Origin: Gordionus sp. m RMFG-2023 | Lineage: Eukaryota; Nematomorpha; Gordioida; Chordodea; Parachordodidae | Length of the DNA stretch: 64,000 nucleotides | Direction: 5' to 3' | Assembly (NCBI RefSeq): GCF_954871325.1 | Contig: NC_088777.1 | Coordinates: 11,881,366 to 11,945,365, forward strand | Shown: one piece after another, positions 49,553-61,189 of the stretch | Position numbering within the stretch: the first letter of the stretch is position 1 | How the letters are laid out: each line of letters opens with the position of its first letter | Program-made: the position numbers and the translations under genes | Notes under the pieces: model-generated | The model's input: only the letters and a program-made list of their open reading frames with translations | The model's database searches: none | Told to the model about the DNA's origin: nothing

Positions 49553-50796
49553 TCACATGATATTAAAATTTTAAGTTTGATTGATTACATCTTTTCTTTT
49601 ATAAGTTTGAACTTAAATATTTCTTAATCAATAATAATTTAGCCTATTTTTTTGAGCATATTTTTTTTTCAAATTCTATCGATTGAATTGTTCTGTTAAT
49701 TTACCAATTAATCCTATTAAATCATGCACTGCAAAATTTATATAATCTCATAATGAAGTTTAAAATCAATATTTACCATCTTATTCATCCTCAATATTGT
49801 TTTTTATTAACCCCAAAACTATAAAATTGTATAAATATTTTTGGAAATTTTATTTAAAAAATTATTAAATGCTGAATAAGGTCAAAAAAAATTATTATAT
49901 GCGAATGAGGTCAAAATATTAATTGAGATGAATAATATTGTATCGATTAATGTTTAAAAACAAATAACATCTTTAAAGAAAATTTATCAAAGAACCCAAA
50001 AATTGCAAATTTGAAACCAAATGCCCAATAGCTAATCAGTTCCGATTTTAATTAATTCGAAATTTCTTAAAATTTATATATTATATTAATGCTACATTTT
50101 ATTTTATCACTAGTAATCACTGGGTTGGGTAGGATGGATATAAATATTTTTTCGAAAAAATATTCTTCAAAATAATTTTAATTACTTTTTCTAGTGTAAA
50201 GTAAAGGGGAAATTTTAGATAAATTTTAAGCAATATTGAATTAAATAAAATTCCACTAAAATATGTATTTTTATTATCAGACCCACGAAGGAGTTGGATC
50301 ATACATTTTTCACTAATATATGTATATATATCCCATACATGATGTCTGACCCGTTTTATTATAGAGGACGGTACCTCTATGTAGCTTGCCAGAATAGTGT
50401 AGAAGGATAAAGTATTATATAGTGGCTATTTATTAGTTCCGTTGCTGGCAGAATAGTATAATATTTTGAAATTATTAATATAATGTGAACCTACGATCGG
50501 TTGATTTATTTTTTGTTTTTCTTATATATTTTTTTTAATGTTTAAATAGTTTTTATTGCTTTCATTGTTAGTGGTAGGTCGATATCGTGTATCCCGTAGG
50601 ATAAATATTGTATGTTGACGTCGATTATCCTAACTGTGATTGGGATTATATGTATTTATCATTCAATACGTAATCAGTATCATATTCGCATTATATGATA
50701 TTTTATTATTATTGATCCACATTATCATCATTCTTGATATTTCGTCATTATCATCTCTTAACTAATGGTCCACGTTATTAATTTATCCTTATTCAG
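49553..50796. other. non-coding stretch
   Basis: No gene was recognised. A phrase with GCCAGAATAGTGTA (near 50389) recurs as GGCAGAATAGTATA (near 50447), a weak direct repeat. Unique GC-richer sequence around 50580-50640 matched no feature I know. Confidence 0.4.
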
Positions 50797-50950
50797 TAGT
50801 AAAAAAGCTAGCTCAATATTTCATCCAGAAAAATATTACTCAAGCCTGAAGATTTTGCTCATAGAAGGAACAAAGGTCTAGACATATATTATCGAAATCT
50901 CGAGACTTAGGCAATATTTTTCTGGCTTATGAATTCGTTTAACAACACTT
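50797..50950. mobile_element. hAT-type MITE, TAGTGTTGTT family, copy 5 (left end deleted)
   Basis: The core matches copies 3 and 4 closely (GCTCAATATTTCATCCAGAA, AATCTCGAGACTTAGGCAAT) and the right end is GTTTAACAACACTT. The left ~25 bp and part of the right inner arm are missing, giving about 150 bp. It lies 0.7 kb upstream of the claudin-like gene. Confidence 0.75.
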
Positions 50951-51044
50951 CAGTAAAGTCACTAGAGGGAAAGGTGCATGGAGGCTTAAACCTTCTGAAA
51001 AATTTGGAAAGGCCCCTGAAAATTTTGAATTTTTTAAAAAAAGA

Positions 51045-51150
51045 AAAATTGCTGGCTAAAAAAGTAATGTAGAAATTGTTAGCTAAAAAAAGATCATTTT
51101 GAAATTATTAGCCAAAAAAGATCATTTTCAAAAATATTAGCAAAAAAAAT
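51045..51150. repeat. degenerate ~28-bp tandem repeat, about four units
   Basis: Units follow the pattern GAAATTATTAGCCAAAAAAG followed by ATCATTTT. The two central units are nearly identical (about 51071-51127) and the outer ones more divergent. The repeat lies about 330 bp upstream of the claudin-like gene's first recognised exon. Confidence 0.75.
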
Positions 51151-51481
51151 TATGAAATTTAAAATAATATATAATTACTTTTTTTTGGTAATTTCTGTAC
51201 TTGTTCTATTTGCCGGCTAAAAAATAGTCAAACATTATTTTAGCCGAAAACTATCACCTCATCCTTTTTATTAAGCTCGTTAGTATAGTATAAGCTTGAA
51301 GAAGACATAAGTTTAACTAACGCCTCAATGCAGACTTATTTTCCTATGTACACACCTGTAGGTTGAATATAATTAGCTGAACCTAACAGTAAATCATAAT
51401 TTTAAACCTTTTTTTTTGCATATTATATAATTTTCACTTCATAAATTTATAAATAAGTTTAAAGTGCTAATATGTATCACC

Positions 51482-51746
51482 ATGGCTATAATAACCCTAT
51501 TGGCTAGTCTCCTTTCGTCTTCCTGGGTCGAATCTCACGGGTTTAAAAGTGGCCTCTGGAAAATATGTGTGACCAAATTCGATTTCGATAAAACTTTCTC
51601 AACGGATATATTGACGAATGAATTAACGTCCGCCATCCACCCGGAAGGATCGTTCGAATACCCTGCTTACGTCGATAAAACCTTTTACATGAGAAATCCA
51701 GGCTGTCATATAATATTCAATAACGGACAGAGTTTAGCAATTCCAA
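51482..51746 (+). CDS. claudin-like gene, exon 1 (as recognised)
   Basis: 88 codons plus one base from ATG 51482, ending at donor A|GTTAGT. Signature residues: W after L-L-S-S-S, G-L-W-K-I-C at 51551-51568, and the second cysteine at about 51704. A possible longer version begins at 51458. Confidence 0.85.
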
Positions 51747-54700
51747 GTTAGTCAAACATTAGGATATTTACTTTACCCTGACCATATATTTATGATTGAT
51801 GTATTACGGTTTAGTAATTACTTTCTCAAAACTCTCATTATTTATATTCGATAGGAAATAATTTAAGAATCCAATAGCCGAGAAAAAAAATCGATTAATC
51901 AGTCTAGTCATAAGAAACATACATTCTTGTTATTCTTAATTATTAGATTTTCCAATTATACTTTATATTCAACGAATCTTCCCCAATTAGAGCCCTGTAA
52001 ATTCCTTTTTGGTCCAAGCCAGGCCCGTTTTTTTAAAGCCTGAGCCAGGTATGACCTTTTTATATATATAATTTCTAGGCCTGAGCCGGACTTTATGTTG
52101 ACTCGCAGTTAGCTCAAACTAGAGATTTGCAAATCACTACCCAAGGCCGGGATCTAATAATTTCAGTTCGGGCTAGGTCGGGCCTAATATATTTTAAAAA
52201 ATTTTGGGTCGGGCCGGGTCTGGTTTAAATTTTTAAATATGATATCATTACATGTCAATAAATTGATTAAATTTAAAATTCTTGCAAGAAACAAGGCGCT
52301 AATATTTTTTATTTGTAGAATATTTTTTTTACAATAATAAAAAATTAAATTTTCTATGTTTAAATAAATTCGGACCGGGCGGACGAATAATTTTTATTTC
52401 GGGTCAGGCTTTTCGGGACTAATAAATTTTTGTTCAGGATCGGGCCGAGATTGAAAAATTAGGTCCGATGCAGATTACTAGCTCAAATGCCAATTTATTT
52501 CAATTCTTTTTGAATGTCCTAACTATATGATAAAGATGAATAACGCTAATTTAATGCTTCTTTTTCATGAATGAGTCAATATTAAAAAAATTTTTATCAA
52601 GTTTTGAATCTTAAATTTTATTTTTAACGAAAAATTTTTTTTCATAAAAAGATTCTTATAAATAATAATTGAAAAAATTTATGTATTATATTTCCCCCCT
52701 CTAAATCAAAAAAAATACACATTAAATTTTCTCAACCATTCGTCAAATGTTGTTGTAACTTGTGGAAAATTAATTTTTTTTATAACTAATAAATAAATTT
52801 TACATTCCACAAAAGAAAAGGAAATAGTCTATAAATTTTTTCTTCTCTCGCTATTCACGTTAATTAAATCAATTTAGGATTGAATTTTAGCCATTGGCTT
52901 ATTTCTTTGACAAAAATGTTTTTATAAAATAATCTTGTTTTAAAGCACTAGTACTGAGATTATTTGTCCCTTTTTTTATTAGGTAAAAAATAATATTGAA
53001 AACCTCCTCCCCTACACGTATCTTTAAGTTAGATAAATGCCCGAATTAGACAAGCTCACTTTATATTATTTAAAAAATGAACCGAGAAGAGTTTAAGTAA
53101 TTCTCAGGAATAATTTCTAGTCCGTCGAAGAGTTTTATAAACGGGTTGTACTAGTAACTATAAAAAAATTCATTTTAATTCCTTTTTTTATAGCTTGGCG
53201 ACTGGTGGTTTTGATGCTTATATCCTGTTCCATGCTATTCCTTATTTTTTCTATTGCATTTTTTACGCTAACCATGATTACCCTTAACCCTACACTGTGT
53301 ACGAACGCCACCATAACAACACTTTTTATAGCCGGTATATTATATAAACATTTTTAATCGATTAATATTATTAACCCACCATATTCGTTAGATAAAATTT
53401 AAACCAAGGTTCTGAAGCGAGCATGCGCTTTAGTCTTAAACTAAACTTTCTGAAAAATTAGTAGGACCCTGTTTGGATATCGTTTAAAATAATCTAACCT
53501 GGGCGAATTCGGTTAGAAATGTTGCGGGGCCCAGTACTCCGATTAAAGCTTTTATCTATGATTATTTCCAGCTTTAAGTCGGATTATTTTGGAAACTTTT
53601 ATGTTTAACCAAGGTTATTCAACCTTGAGCTATCACAACCTATTCTGATTTGTTTTAAGTTTGCACATTAAATAAATTTGTTATTTAAATATTTTTGTCG
53701 GTACAAATTATTCAAAGACGTGGTAATTCATAATAGCCTAAACAGACCACTGTTATGAAATAATACAAGAATTAACACGGCCTAATCTATGAAATAAACG
53801 TTGCGGTTCTAGAAAATGATAAAGATGATTTAAACTCTAATTAATTAAATATAGCCATACGCTTCTTAATAATTATATTCTTGTTTCATTTTATTTGTAA
53901 TTAACAAGATTTCCATGAAAATTTAACACGTTGATATAGTTACTCATTATAGAGGACTTAATTCCGGCGAAGGTGAAGGTTAACTTTTTAATATGTACTT
54001 GAGCTTATAATTTTCTAAAAATTGAATATATGTTTATTAAATCAATATAAATTTATATTGAAAAAAATTAGGTTGGGACCATTGTTTTTTTAGTTATTTA
54101 ACTTTTTCTAATTTTTGATAAAAAAGGAGTAATTAAATTATATAGATGATGTGTTCAAATGTCTAGATAATTTTTTAAAAATTTTAATTAAATATAATTA
54201 AAATTTAGTATGATATCCATTTTGTGATTTTTAAAACGTCTAAGGATGTGAGCGTGCAGGTATTCCCAGTTGCTGGTTTGGGGATATACAATTTATTGTT
54301 ATTGACAGAGATAAAAAGGCCTCCTCCCCCTCTTCAGGTAGAGCGAACTATATATCTATTTTTATTATTCAAAGTTTTGTACCCCATTAATCACCAATGT
54401 TTAATTTTTGAAATATCAATTTTAGCGTTGGATAATTCTTTTGTTTTAATTTATAAATTAGAAAAGGATGTGTCTTGTCTCGCCATATCTTTTTCCTTTT
54501 AAAAATACAAACAAACATTTTTTAAACTTGTTTTGTTTAATTTTATAAGCTGTTAAAATTTGCATATTTTATGATTTTATTTCGAGAAAACTTAAAAAAA
54601 TAGTTTATATAAAATTTTAATTCAAAAAAAATTTTATTATCTCATATCATATCATAAACTATAACCCCTTCATAGAAAAATGCTCAAATTTATTTTATCA

Positions 54701-55977
54701 AAAAATGAACTCGTTACCTTCCAATGTTTGATTTTTGGAACTTCACAAAGGTAATGAATTAATAAAGAAAAAGTTGAAAAAGTTTTTTATGGAATTGTAA
54801 ATCCCTTAACAATAGGGCACATGCTTACATCCACAAACGTTTTAAAAATCACAATAAAATGGAAATCAATGTCTAAATAATGATATTTTATTTTAAAATT
54901 AAATAAATGTTGTTTTTTAAAAGTATATATTTTTATTATATTTTTTAATAAAATATTAATTTTTTTTAGCCCATCGCTATTTATTATGACTTTTTTTATA
55001 GAAAAATAATTAGAAAATATTAAATAACGAAAAAAACAATAGTTATTAATTTTTTTTCAATATAAATTTATATAGATTAAATAAATATATATATCATTTT
55101 TTAGAAAATTTTAAGCTCAAGTACATATTAATATCAACCTTTACCTTTTACGAAGATGAAAACCTGAGAATTAAGTTATTTTTAAGAAAGGAATTCATGG
55201 GCTTAATGATACCAAATATAGGTCTCTATCATTTATATTTTTTAAGTAATCTTTATTTTTATCGGTTTTTTCGGATTAGGAAGGGATCCATTTTGTATCA
55301 TTGATTCGCTATATTTCAGGAACTAATTGAATTAGAGCTTAAAAAATTAAGTTACACAGGTCCTCACAACATATTGAATCATCATGACAAGTTTCATTCC
55401 ATTTGAAAGAGGTCCACGAAGCCTGATCGATTTAACAAACATGCTCAATATATTTAAATTTGTTTTATCTTAAGTAATATATCAAAAACTTCTATATTAA
55501 TTTAAAAACAGAATTTAATAAAAATAATTTTTGCTAGAAGCAAACAACGTATAAAAAAATACCAAAAAATACAACTTATTTTACATTTTGAATAAATTAT
55601 TTTATCAATCGTCTTTCTTTAATATTCTAGCAATAACCGCATCCTTGGGCTTGGCTATATTCCCCATACAACTTCGTCGTTCCATTCTTTACATCAAAAC
55701 AACCCACAAATTTTCCCAATCGCTACAAAAATCGCTTAAATTTGAAAATCCACAGCACAATGATTATGAAAATATAAACTTTCGCAGATTCGAGATGAGC
55801 TGGTCTTACGGCCTGGCTTGGGCCTCTGTAATATTTACTATCGGGGCTTTGCTGACCCTGTACTTAGAAAAAACATGTCATATAACAAATAACAAAAACA
55901 TAGCTAACGGGCAACGCAATAAAAATGGAATCAATACTCTCAGTCAGAGCAGTGAACTTAACGAAAAAAGGTGCTAA
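51482..55977 (+). CDS. claudin/PMP22-superfamily four-transmembrane protein, three recognised exons
   Basis: Joining 51482-51746, 53194-53334 and 55631-55977 gives about 250 residues, normal for claudin-like proteins, which act at cell-cell junctions or as channel-associated subunits in the plasma membrane. Exon 1 gives most of TM1 and the first extracellular loop with the family signature W-x(8)-G-L-W-x-x-C and a later second cysteine (N-P-G-C). Exon 2 encodes TM2 and the start of TM3. Exon 3 completes TM3, an intracellular loop, TM4 (Y-G-L-A-W-A-S-V-I-F-T-I-G-A) and a hydrophilic tail ending at TAA 55975-55977. Both introns are phase 1 and restore codons exactly (A|CT and G|CA). TM1 is short from ATG 51482 (Kozak-like ATCACCATGG). 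The frame is open upstream to 51431, and AAATAAG|TTTAAA at 51457/51458 could be an acceptor, so an additional 5' exon is likely. The subfamily cannot be fixed. Confidence 0.85.
52120..52480. mobile_element. GC-rich hAT-type MITE in intron 1 of the claudin-like gene
   Basis: The 361-bp element has ends TAGAGATTTGCA and TGCAGATTACTA, with flanking gctcaaac (52112-52119) and gctcaaat (52481-52488), an 8-bp duplication with one mismatch. The arms contain repeated gggccggg and cgggtc words in opposite orientations. A neighbouring patch at 51987-52108 (TAGAGCCCTGTAAATTCC, ggcctgagccgg) looks like a more eroded relative. Confidence 0.85.
53194..53334 (+). CDS. claudin-like gene, exon 2
   Basis: 141 nt between acceptor CCTTTTTTTATAG and donor G|GTATAT. 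It encodes W-R-L-V-V-L-M-L-I-S-C and a long hydrophobic TM2, a short loop (N-P-T-L-C-T-N-A-T, with a potential N-glycosylation motif) and the start of TM3. Confidence 0.87.
53956..55176. mobile_element. fold-back element (1.2 kb) in intron 2 of the claudin-like gene
   Basis: The left arm starts ACTTAATTC and includes AATATGTACTTGAGCTTATA, ATATAAATTTATATTGAAAA and GTGATTTTTAAAACGTCTAA. The right arm carries the inverse of each (for example TTAAGCTCAAGTACATATTA near 55110 and ACGTTTTAAAAATCACAATA near 54838) and ends AATTAAGT. The arms are about 380 bp around a ~450-bp loop with no meaningful coding. No target duplication is evident. The mobilising family is unknown; the ends do not match the other families here. 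Confidence 0.75.
55310..55436 (-). mobile_element. solo arm fragment related to the 41.5-kb long-armed transposon
   Basis: On the minus strand the order AAATCGATCAGGC, CCTCTTTCAAATGGAATGAA, ACTTGTCATGATGATTC parallels the terminal region of the 41504-44039 element (AAATCGACCAGCG, CCATCTCAAAAATGAATGAA, ACTTGGCATGTTAG). No partner arm was found nearby, so it is a fragment of an older insertion in intron 2. Confidence 0.55.
55631..55977 (+). CDS. claudin-like gene, exon 3 (terminal)
   Basis: Acceptor CTTTCTTTAATATTCTAG precedes CA-ATA-ACC. It encodes the remainder of TM3 (L-G-L-A-I-F-P-I-Q-L-R-R), a basic loop, TM4 and a tail rich in N, K and S ending in K-R-C. A transposon-derived inverted repeat begins about 110 bp after the stop. 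Confidence 0.88.
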
Positions 55978-56088
55978 TTTTTTATAAGTCAATGAATATT
56001 TAAAAATGATTTAAAGTCTTGCGATTTGGAAATTTCTCCTCCTGTAAATTAGATGATCATTTTTTCTATTTTCCACCTACCAGTTATT

Positions 56089-57253
56089 GGGTAATTCCAA
56101 GAAAAATCGATCAAATTTGAACGACCATTTTTAAAATGAATGAAACTTGGCATAGAGGTTATATATATTATATACTTTATACAAATGTAAATTTTAATGC
56201 CCTAGCTCAAATATTTCCCGAGTGATGGGCCTACAAAGTTCGATGAGAGTCTTTTCCTCTTTTAACGAATCTTAAATACTTAAAATATTTTTGGTCTAAC
56301 AAATTATATATAATTTTGTAGCCCTTATCTCCAAATGCAAATATTATTTTATAAATATCTTCAATGTCTTTGTATTTCTGGTAAAACAAAAATAAATTAT
56401 TTTGAAAAGTGCACCATTTAAAATGATGAAACGTGTTTATTATCAATATATTTATATATTTAAGTAAAAATATTAATGGAGAAAATAAAAATTTAAATTT
56501 TATTTAATTGTTTTTATGGAAAAGAAAAATCAGTTATAAAGGGCTTTTGAAACGATTAAATTGATCAAATATCATTATATTTAAATATTTAAGTAAAAAA
56601 ATATTAGTGGAGGAAAGAATTTAAATTTTATTTAGTTTTTATAATTTTAGGAATAAAAATATCAGTTATAGAAGACGCTCTATAAAGATAATTATAATAT
56701 ATTTTCCTTTTATTGGGGTACAACAATATGTATTTTTTACAAATTTCTAGTATATATAATAAATTTATAGAAATATTTATAGTTATTTATAATTAAAAAT
56801 GCATATTATATTTATAAGATATATTATATTAACTTTAAAAATAACTCCCTCTATAATTGTCATTTATTTCTAAAATTATAAAAACTAAATAATCCTTATT
56901 TTCTTCATTAATATTTTTTATTTAAATATATATATTTTAGTAATAAACAAATTTTTTTTTGTTTTACCGGAAATACGACGACACTGAAAATATTTTTTAA
57001 AATAATTTTTGCATTTTCTTAAGGAAAATTTTAAGGGCTACAAAATGATATATAATTTATTACTTTGAACCAAAAATATTTTGTATATTATAAGATTCGT
57101 TAAAAGAGGAAAAGGCTCTCATCGAACTTTGAAGGCCCATACATAACCTTCGATATATTTGAGCTAGGTCATTAAAATTTTGATTTATATAAAATATACA
57201 AATTTAACCTTCAAACCAAGTCTCATCTATTCGAAATGGAATTAGGCTCACCC
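56089..57253. mobile_element. non-autonomous long-armed inverted repeat, relative of the 41.5-kb transposon
   Basis: The left arm starts GGGTAATTCCAAG and has AAAATGAATGAAACTTGGCA, CCTAGCTCAAATAT, CTACAAAGTTCGATGAGAGT and TGTAGCCCTTATCTCC. The right arm contains the inverse of each in order and ends near CTCACCCC. The arms span about 450-500 bp each and meet at a short A+T-rich centre. A local duplication (AAGTAAAAA-ATATTA units at about 56462 and 56592) lies in the left arm. There is no transposase. It lies just downstream of the claudin-like stop codon and may be included in its 3' untranslated region. Confidence 0.82.
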
Positions 57254-60200
57254 CGCGGAATCATAGCTAAGGATAAACAACACTTTCTTGGTTCTAAGAT
57301 CAATATATTCTATATATATAGCGCCATCTATACATTTTAATACATTATTTACTATAATTTTAGAAAAAAATTAAGCAACCGCGTTAATTATCTAAGAAAT
57401 TATTAGAAAAATAATAAACGAGAAGTAGGATTGTAACTCCTATATTTTGTAGATTAAATGATATAAAACGACTGTATAAAAATAATTTATTTTTTGTTTT
57501 TCCCCTAATTATCAATTATTGACTTAGTTATAACTATGAAATTTAATATTCAAATTGATTTAGTTCTTAATTGATTATAACTAATTATTTAGCAGCGACA
57601 AAGAATAGAAAAGCTCAATTTTTGTACCATAAATCCCCATTTTAAATAATATAATCGTTAACGAGCTAAAGATTCGTTTTTAATCTAACTAGGAATATAA
57701 TACGTGCCTACAAATTTTATCGAAATTGAAAGAAGTGGGGTTATGAGGTGTTTGATTTTTACCCTACATAACCCCAAATTATATTTTTCTTAAGCTTTAA
57801 GATAATTTTATTATTCACCTTCATTTTAATATGTCTATGTTTATAATTATTTTAACGTTAAATATTTATATATAGCCTTTCTTTATATATAAGTTTATTT
57901 TTTTTTATCAGTATAAATTAACAGAATATTTTTTTTGATATAAAGCTCGGATGGTAAATATTATTATTCATCGGAAAGAGAAAAAGCTCGTTTTGACTAT
58001 GAAGAAACTTGCAAGAAAAATAAATTTCATAATGGCAATCCAGTGTAACTTTAAATAATTAGATTATTTCTTCTTTCTTTTCAAATTTTTTATTTTTTTT
58101 TAACCGGTTAATTCATTGTAAATTATTACACTTTTTATTTCTTCCAAAAGCCTTTATTTTTAAAGCCGATTATTTGGAATTTATTTATTTACTAATTACG
58201 TAATTAAGTAAACTAAAAATCGGAATAACCTCCAGAATCGAATTGGTTTAATATATGCATTCTGTCATTTTATTGTAGCTTTTAATATATTATATATATA
58301 GTTGGTGTTAGCATTTAAATCAAAGTTATATTGTCATTTTTTTTGAAAAAAAGATGAATTATCAATTAATTCTTTCATCTATTATATTATAAGTCTTGTC
58401 CTAAATATAATATATTTAGAAGAACTAAACTCTTAATGCCAAAAAATTATGAAAGTTTTAAAGTTTTAAAAACTTTCCTCCTAAAAATGCATCCTCTTGG
58501 AAACATTATAACATAATCTTTTAACATTCATATAATACCTACATTGTAATGTAAAGAATTTATTCAAATCTAGGGTATAATATCATTATAATATAAAATT
58601 TTCATCGCATTTTCTTTTTATGAATTTTTTTATTCGATTAATATACACCAATTTGGAAATTATGTAAAAATAATGTTATTAAATCATTTGTCCTGCAAAA
58701 TAAGCTGATTTTTATTACATTTGTCACAAATTTCCGCCATTTTTCTACTAAATATTATTTTTTATTTTTATTTGATAATTTAAGTATACTTAATGAATTT
58801 ATTAAGTTATTCTCAAATCAATTCAGTTTTTTTTTAATTTCTAATGACCACCTATAGTTTAATATGAAATTTTGTATTTAAAAAAAATTTATGGAAAAAT
58901 CATTATAATTTAATATATATATATTTTAAAATTACATGTAATATATTCCATGAGATTGATATTTAATCTATTCTTCAACATGTAAACTTAGCAAATTCAT
59001 CACAGAATATTATTTAAAAATTCAAATGTGATTTCTATATATATTTTTTTTAAATGAATTTTTTATACTTTATATATATTTTTTTAAAATTTATGTTTGA
59101 TAACCAGCCATTTTGTTTTTATATATGAATTTTGTAAAATTTGGCACAAATTAATATATTTATATAATTTCTTTTAAAGAAATCAATTTATATAATAATG
59201 AAGCAATTTTTATATAATAAATCCGATGTTTTTTAAAGATTCAAATTGTAATCATAAGCATGTTATTTGGGGTATTGCTTGCGATATTTATTTTTTTTGT
59301 GGGGGGGGGGGGGGTGGGATTATAAAATAAAAATATTAAGGCACCCTGGTTAATAGAAATGCTTGTCACTATTGAATGAAAATCTTTTTCAGAAATTAGT
59401 TTTTGCAATTTGACTGGTCTAACTTTCACCAGTCAAATATAGTCAAGTTTAATATATATTTTTTGACAATATTATATTTTTGCTTTGGTGGGATTCAACT
59501 GAGTTTCTTTTTTATATAATCATAAAAGTTATGATTTCAGTTTTTTATATGAATATTTCCCCAAGCGTACTAATTTCTTTTTGAAGAAGAAGTGGAACTT
59601 GGAAAGGGTAGACATTTCCCCTTCCCATAAAGGGCAAGGTGGGTATAGACTCTTCCACGTCATCTTGAGATCATCTGCTTAATGCTTCCATATTCTACCA
59701 CATTTCAAATATTTTTTTTCTTACCAAATATGCTGCCTTTTCATCAAAAATTTATTATATCGGCGAAAATGACTATCACCACTACAGAAACCCAATTCTT
59801 TTGTTATATCAGGTTATATAAAACCCCCCTTAATCTAGTTTCTTTTTAAACGCTAAATTAAGATTTTAGCCAAAAAATTTGGGCCAAACCTTTCTGGCAT
59901 CTATATATGCCAAATCTCGGAGTATGCTCACGTTTATGTTGATTTTTTGATTAAAAATACTTATGAGTTGAGACTAAGTCGATAACCAACCATTTACCAA
60001 CACTCATTTTAATTCTTTTTGACTATCAAAATATTTTATCTCTTACCCTGAAACTGATTAATTTTTTGTAATTTAATTTTCTTTGAGGAGTAAAAAACAT
60101 TGATGGAGTGAATCAAAAGGTCTTAACTATATTTTACTACTAAAAACTTTTAACACTAAAAACTTAATGTTAGAATCCTCCTGACTTTATCGCTCACATT

Positions 60201-61140
60201 GCATAACTTAAGTTGACTTCGTTGAATTTTTTTAGTATTTTTACTTTCCAACTGTAACTTCATACCGATTTTGGAAGTTTTAAATCTAGGATGGACTTTT
60301 GTCTAACCCTTTTTTAAAATAAATTATACTATTTGTCTCCACTGTTAGATATTTATTAAAATTTATACGAAATAATGGATTAGAATCTATTTTAAAATAT
60401 ACATTTAACATCTAATTTCAATTTCATCTCAAAATTTTTTTAGTAACATATCTCGTCCTATTCTGCGTAGTGCTCTTAATATGCTCTGCCACGTACATTT
60501 TATTTCATGCTTTCAAGATGCACAAAAAAATATTCGGATACTCGGTCCCAAATTTGAATTTTTTAAAATCATTAAGTCAAAAAAAATAATAAAAATTTTG
60601 TGAAAAGATGTACTTTAACACTTAAAATATAAAATTTAATTCGAATATTCATATGTAACTTAATACGTGTTTGACATTTCCTCTAACCATTAAGACATTT
60701 TTCATTAAAAAAACATAACTCAGCTATTTTTATATGATTATATCATTTTTTGTTAGAATTTAATAATTTAGATTAGTTTTTTAATTTACAATGTCACCAC
60801 GTAACTACGGCTCTCAAGTAATTAATTTCAAGGTTTGGGCCTAATTTAACTCTGTCAGATCTGTTGGTCTCTAAGTTAATATTATGTGATTAGATTATAA
60901 AGTTTTAAAAATCTACTCTTAATAAAACTAGTATAAGTTATAATATTTTATTAAAAATATTTTGTATCTTAAAAAATTGTACAATGAATTTTTTGGGGTT
61001 TATGGCTCATAATTCAATTTATAATTTTTTCCCCAATAGTCAATAGTGAATAAAATCTTTTTACGCATTAACAAAATAAATTCAATTGAACGCTGGATTG
61101 ACGTAAAATGTAATTATCCTTGATAATATTTTTTTCTTTT
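57254..61140. other. non-coding A+T-rich stretch
   Basis: No gene was recognised. It contains a G14 run near 59300 and a unique GC-richer patch at 59580-59680 (accttgccc in inverse). The decamer GCGCCATCTA occurs at 57321-57330. The 3' end of the claudin-like mRNA probably falls in the first part, but I cannot place a polyadenylation site with confidence. Confidence 0.4.
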
Positions 61141-61189
61141 TCAATGTCTCACTGCTTTGAAAAGGAGGACTGAAATATTCTCATCTTCC

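Noticed and set aside
53460-53755. Possible inverted ends TAGGACCCTGTTTGG and TAAACAGACCACTG in intron 2
   Set aside because: The ends match only partially and the flanking bases give no 8-bp duplication.
54224-54502. 92-codon open frame in intron 2 of the claudin-like gene
   Set aside because: It lies within the left arm and loop of the fold-back element, has no recognisable family and an unremarkable hydrophobic composition.
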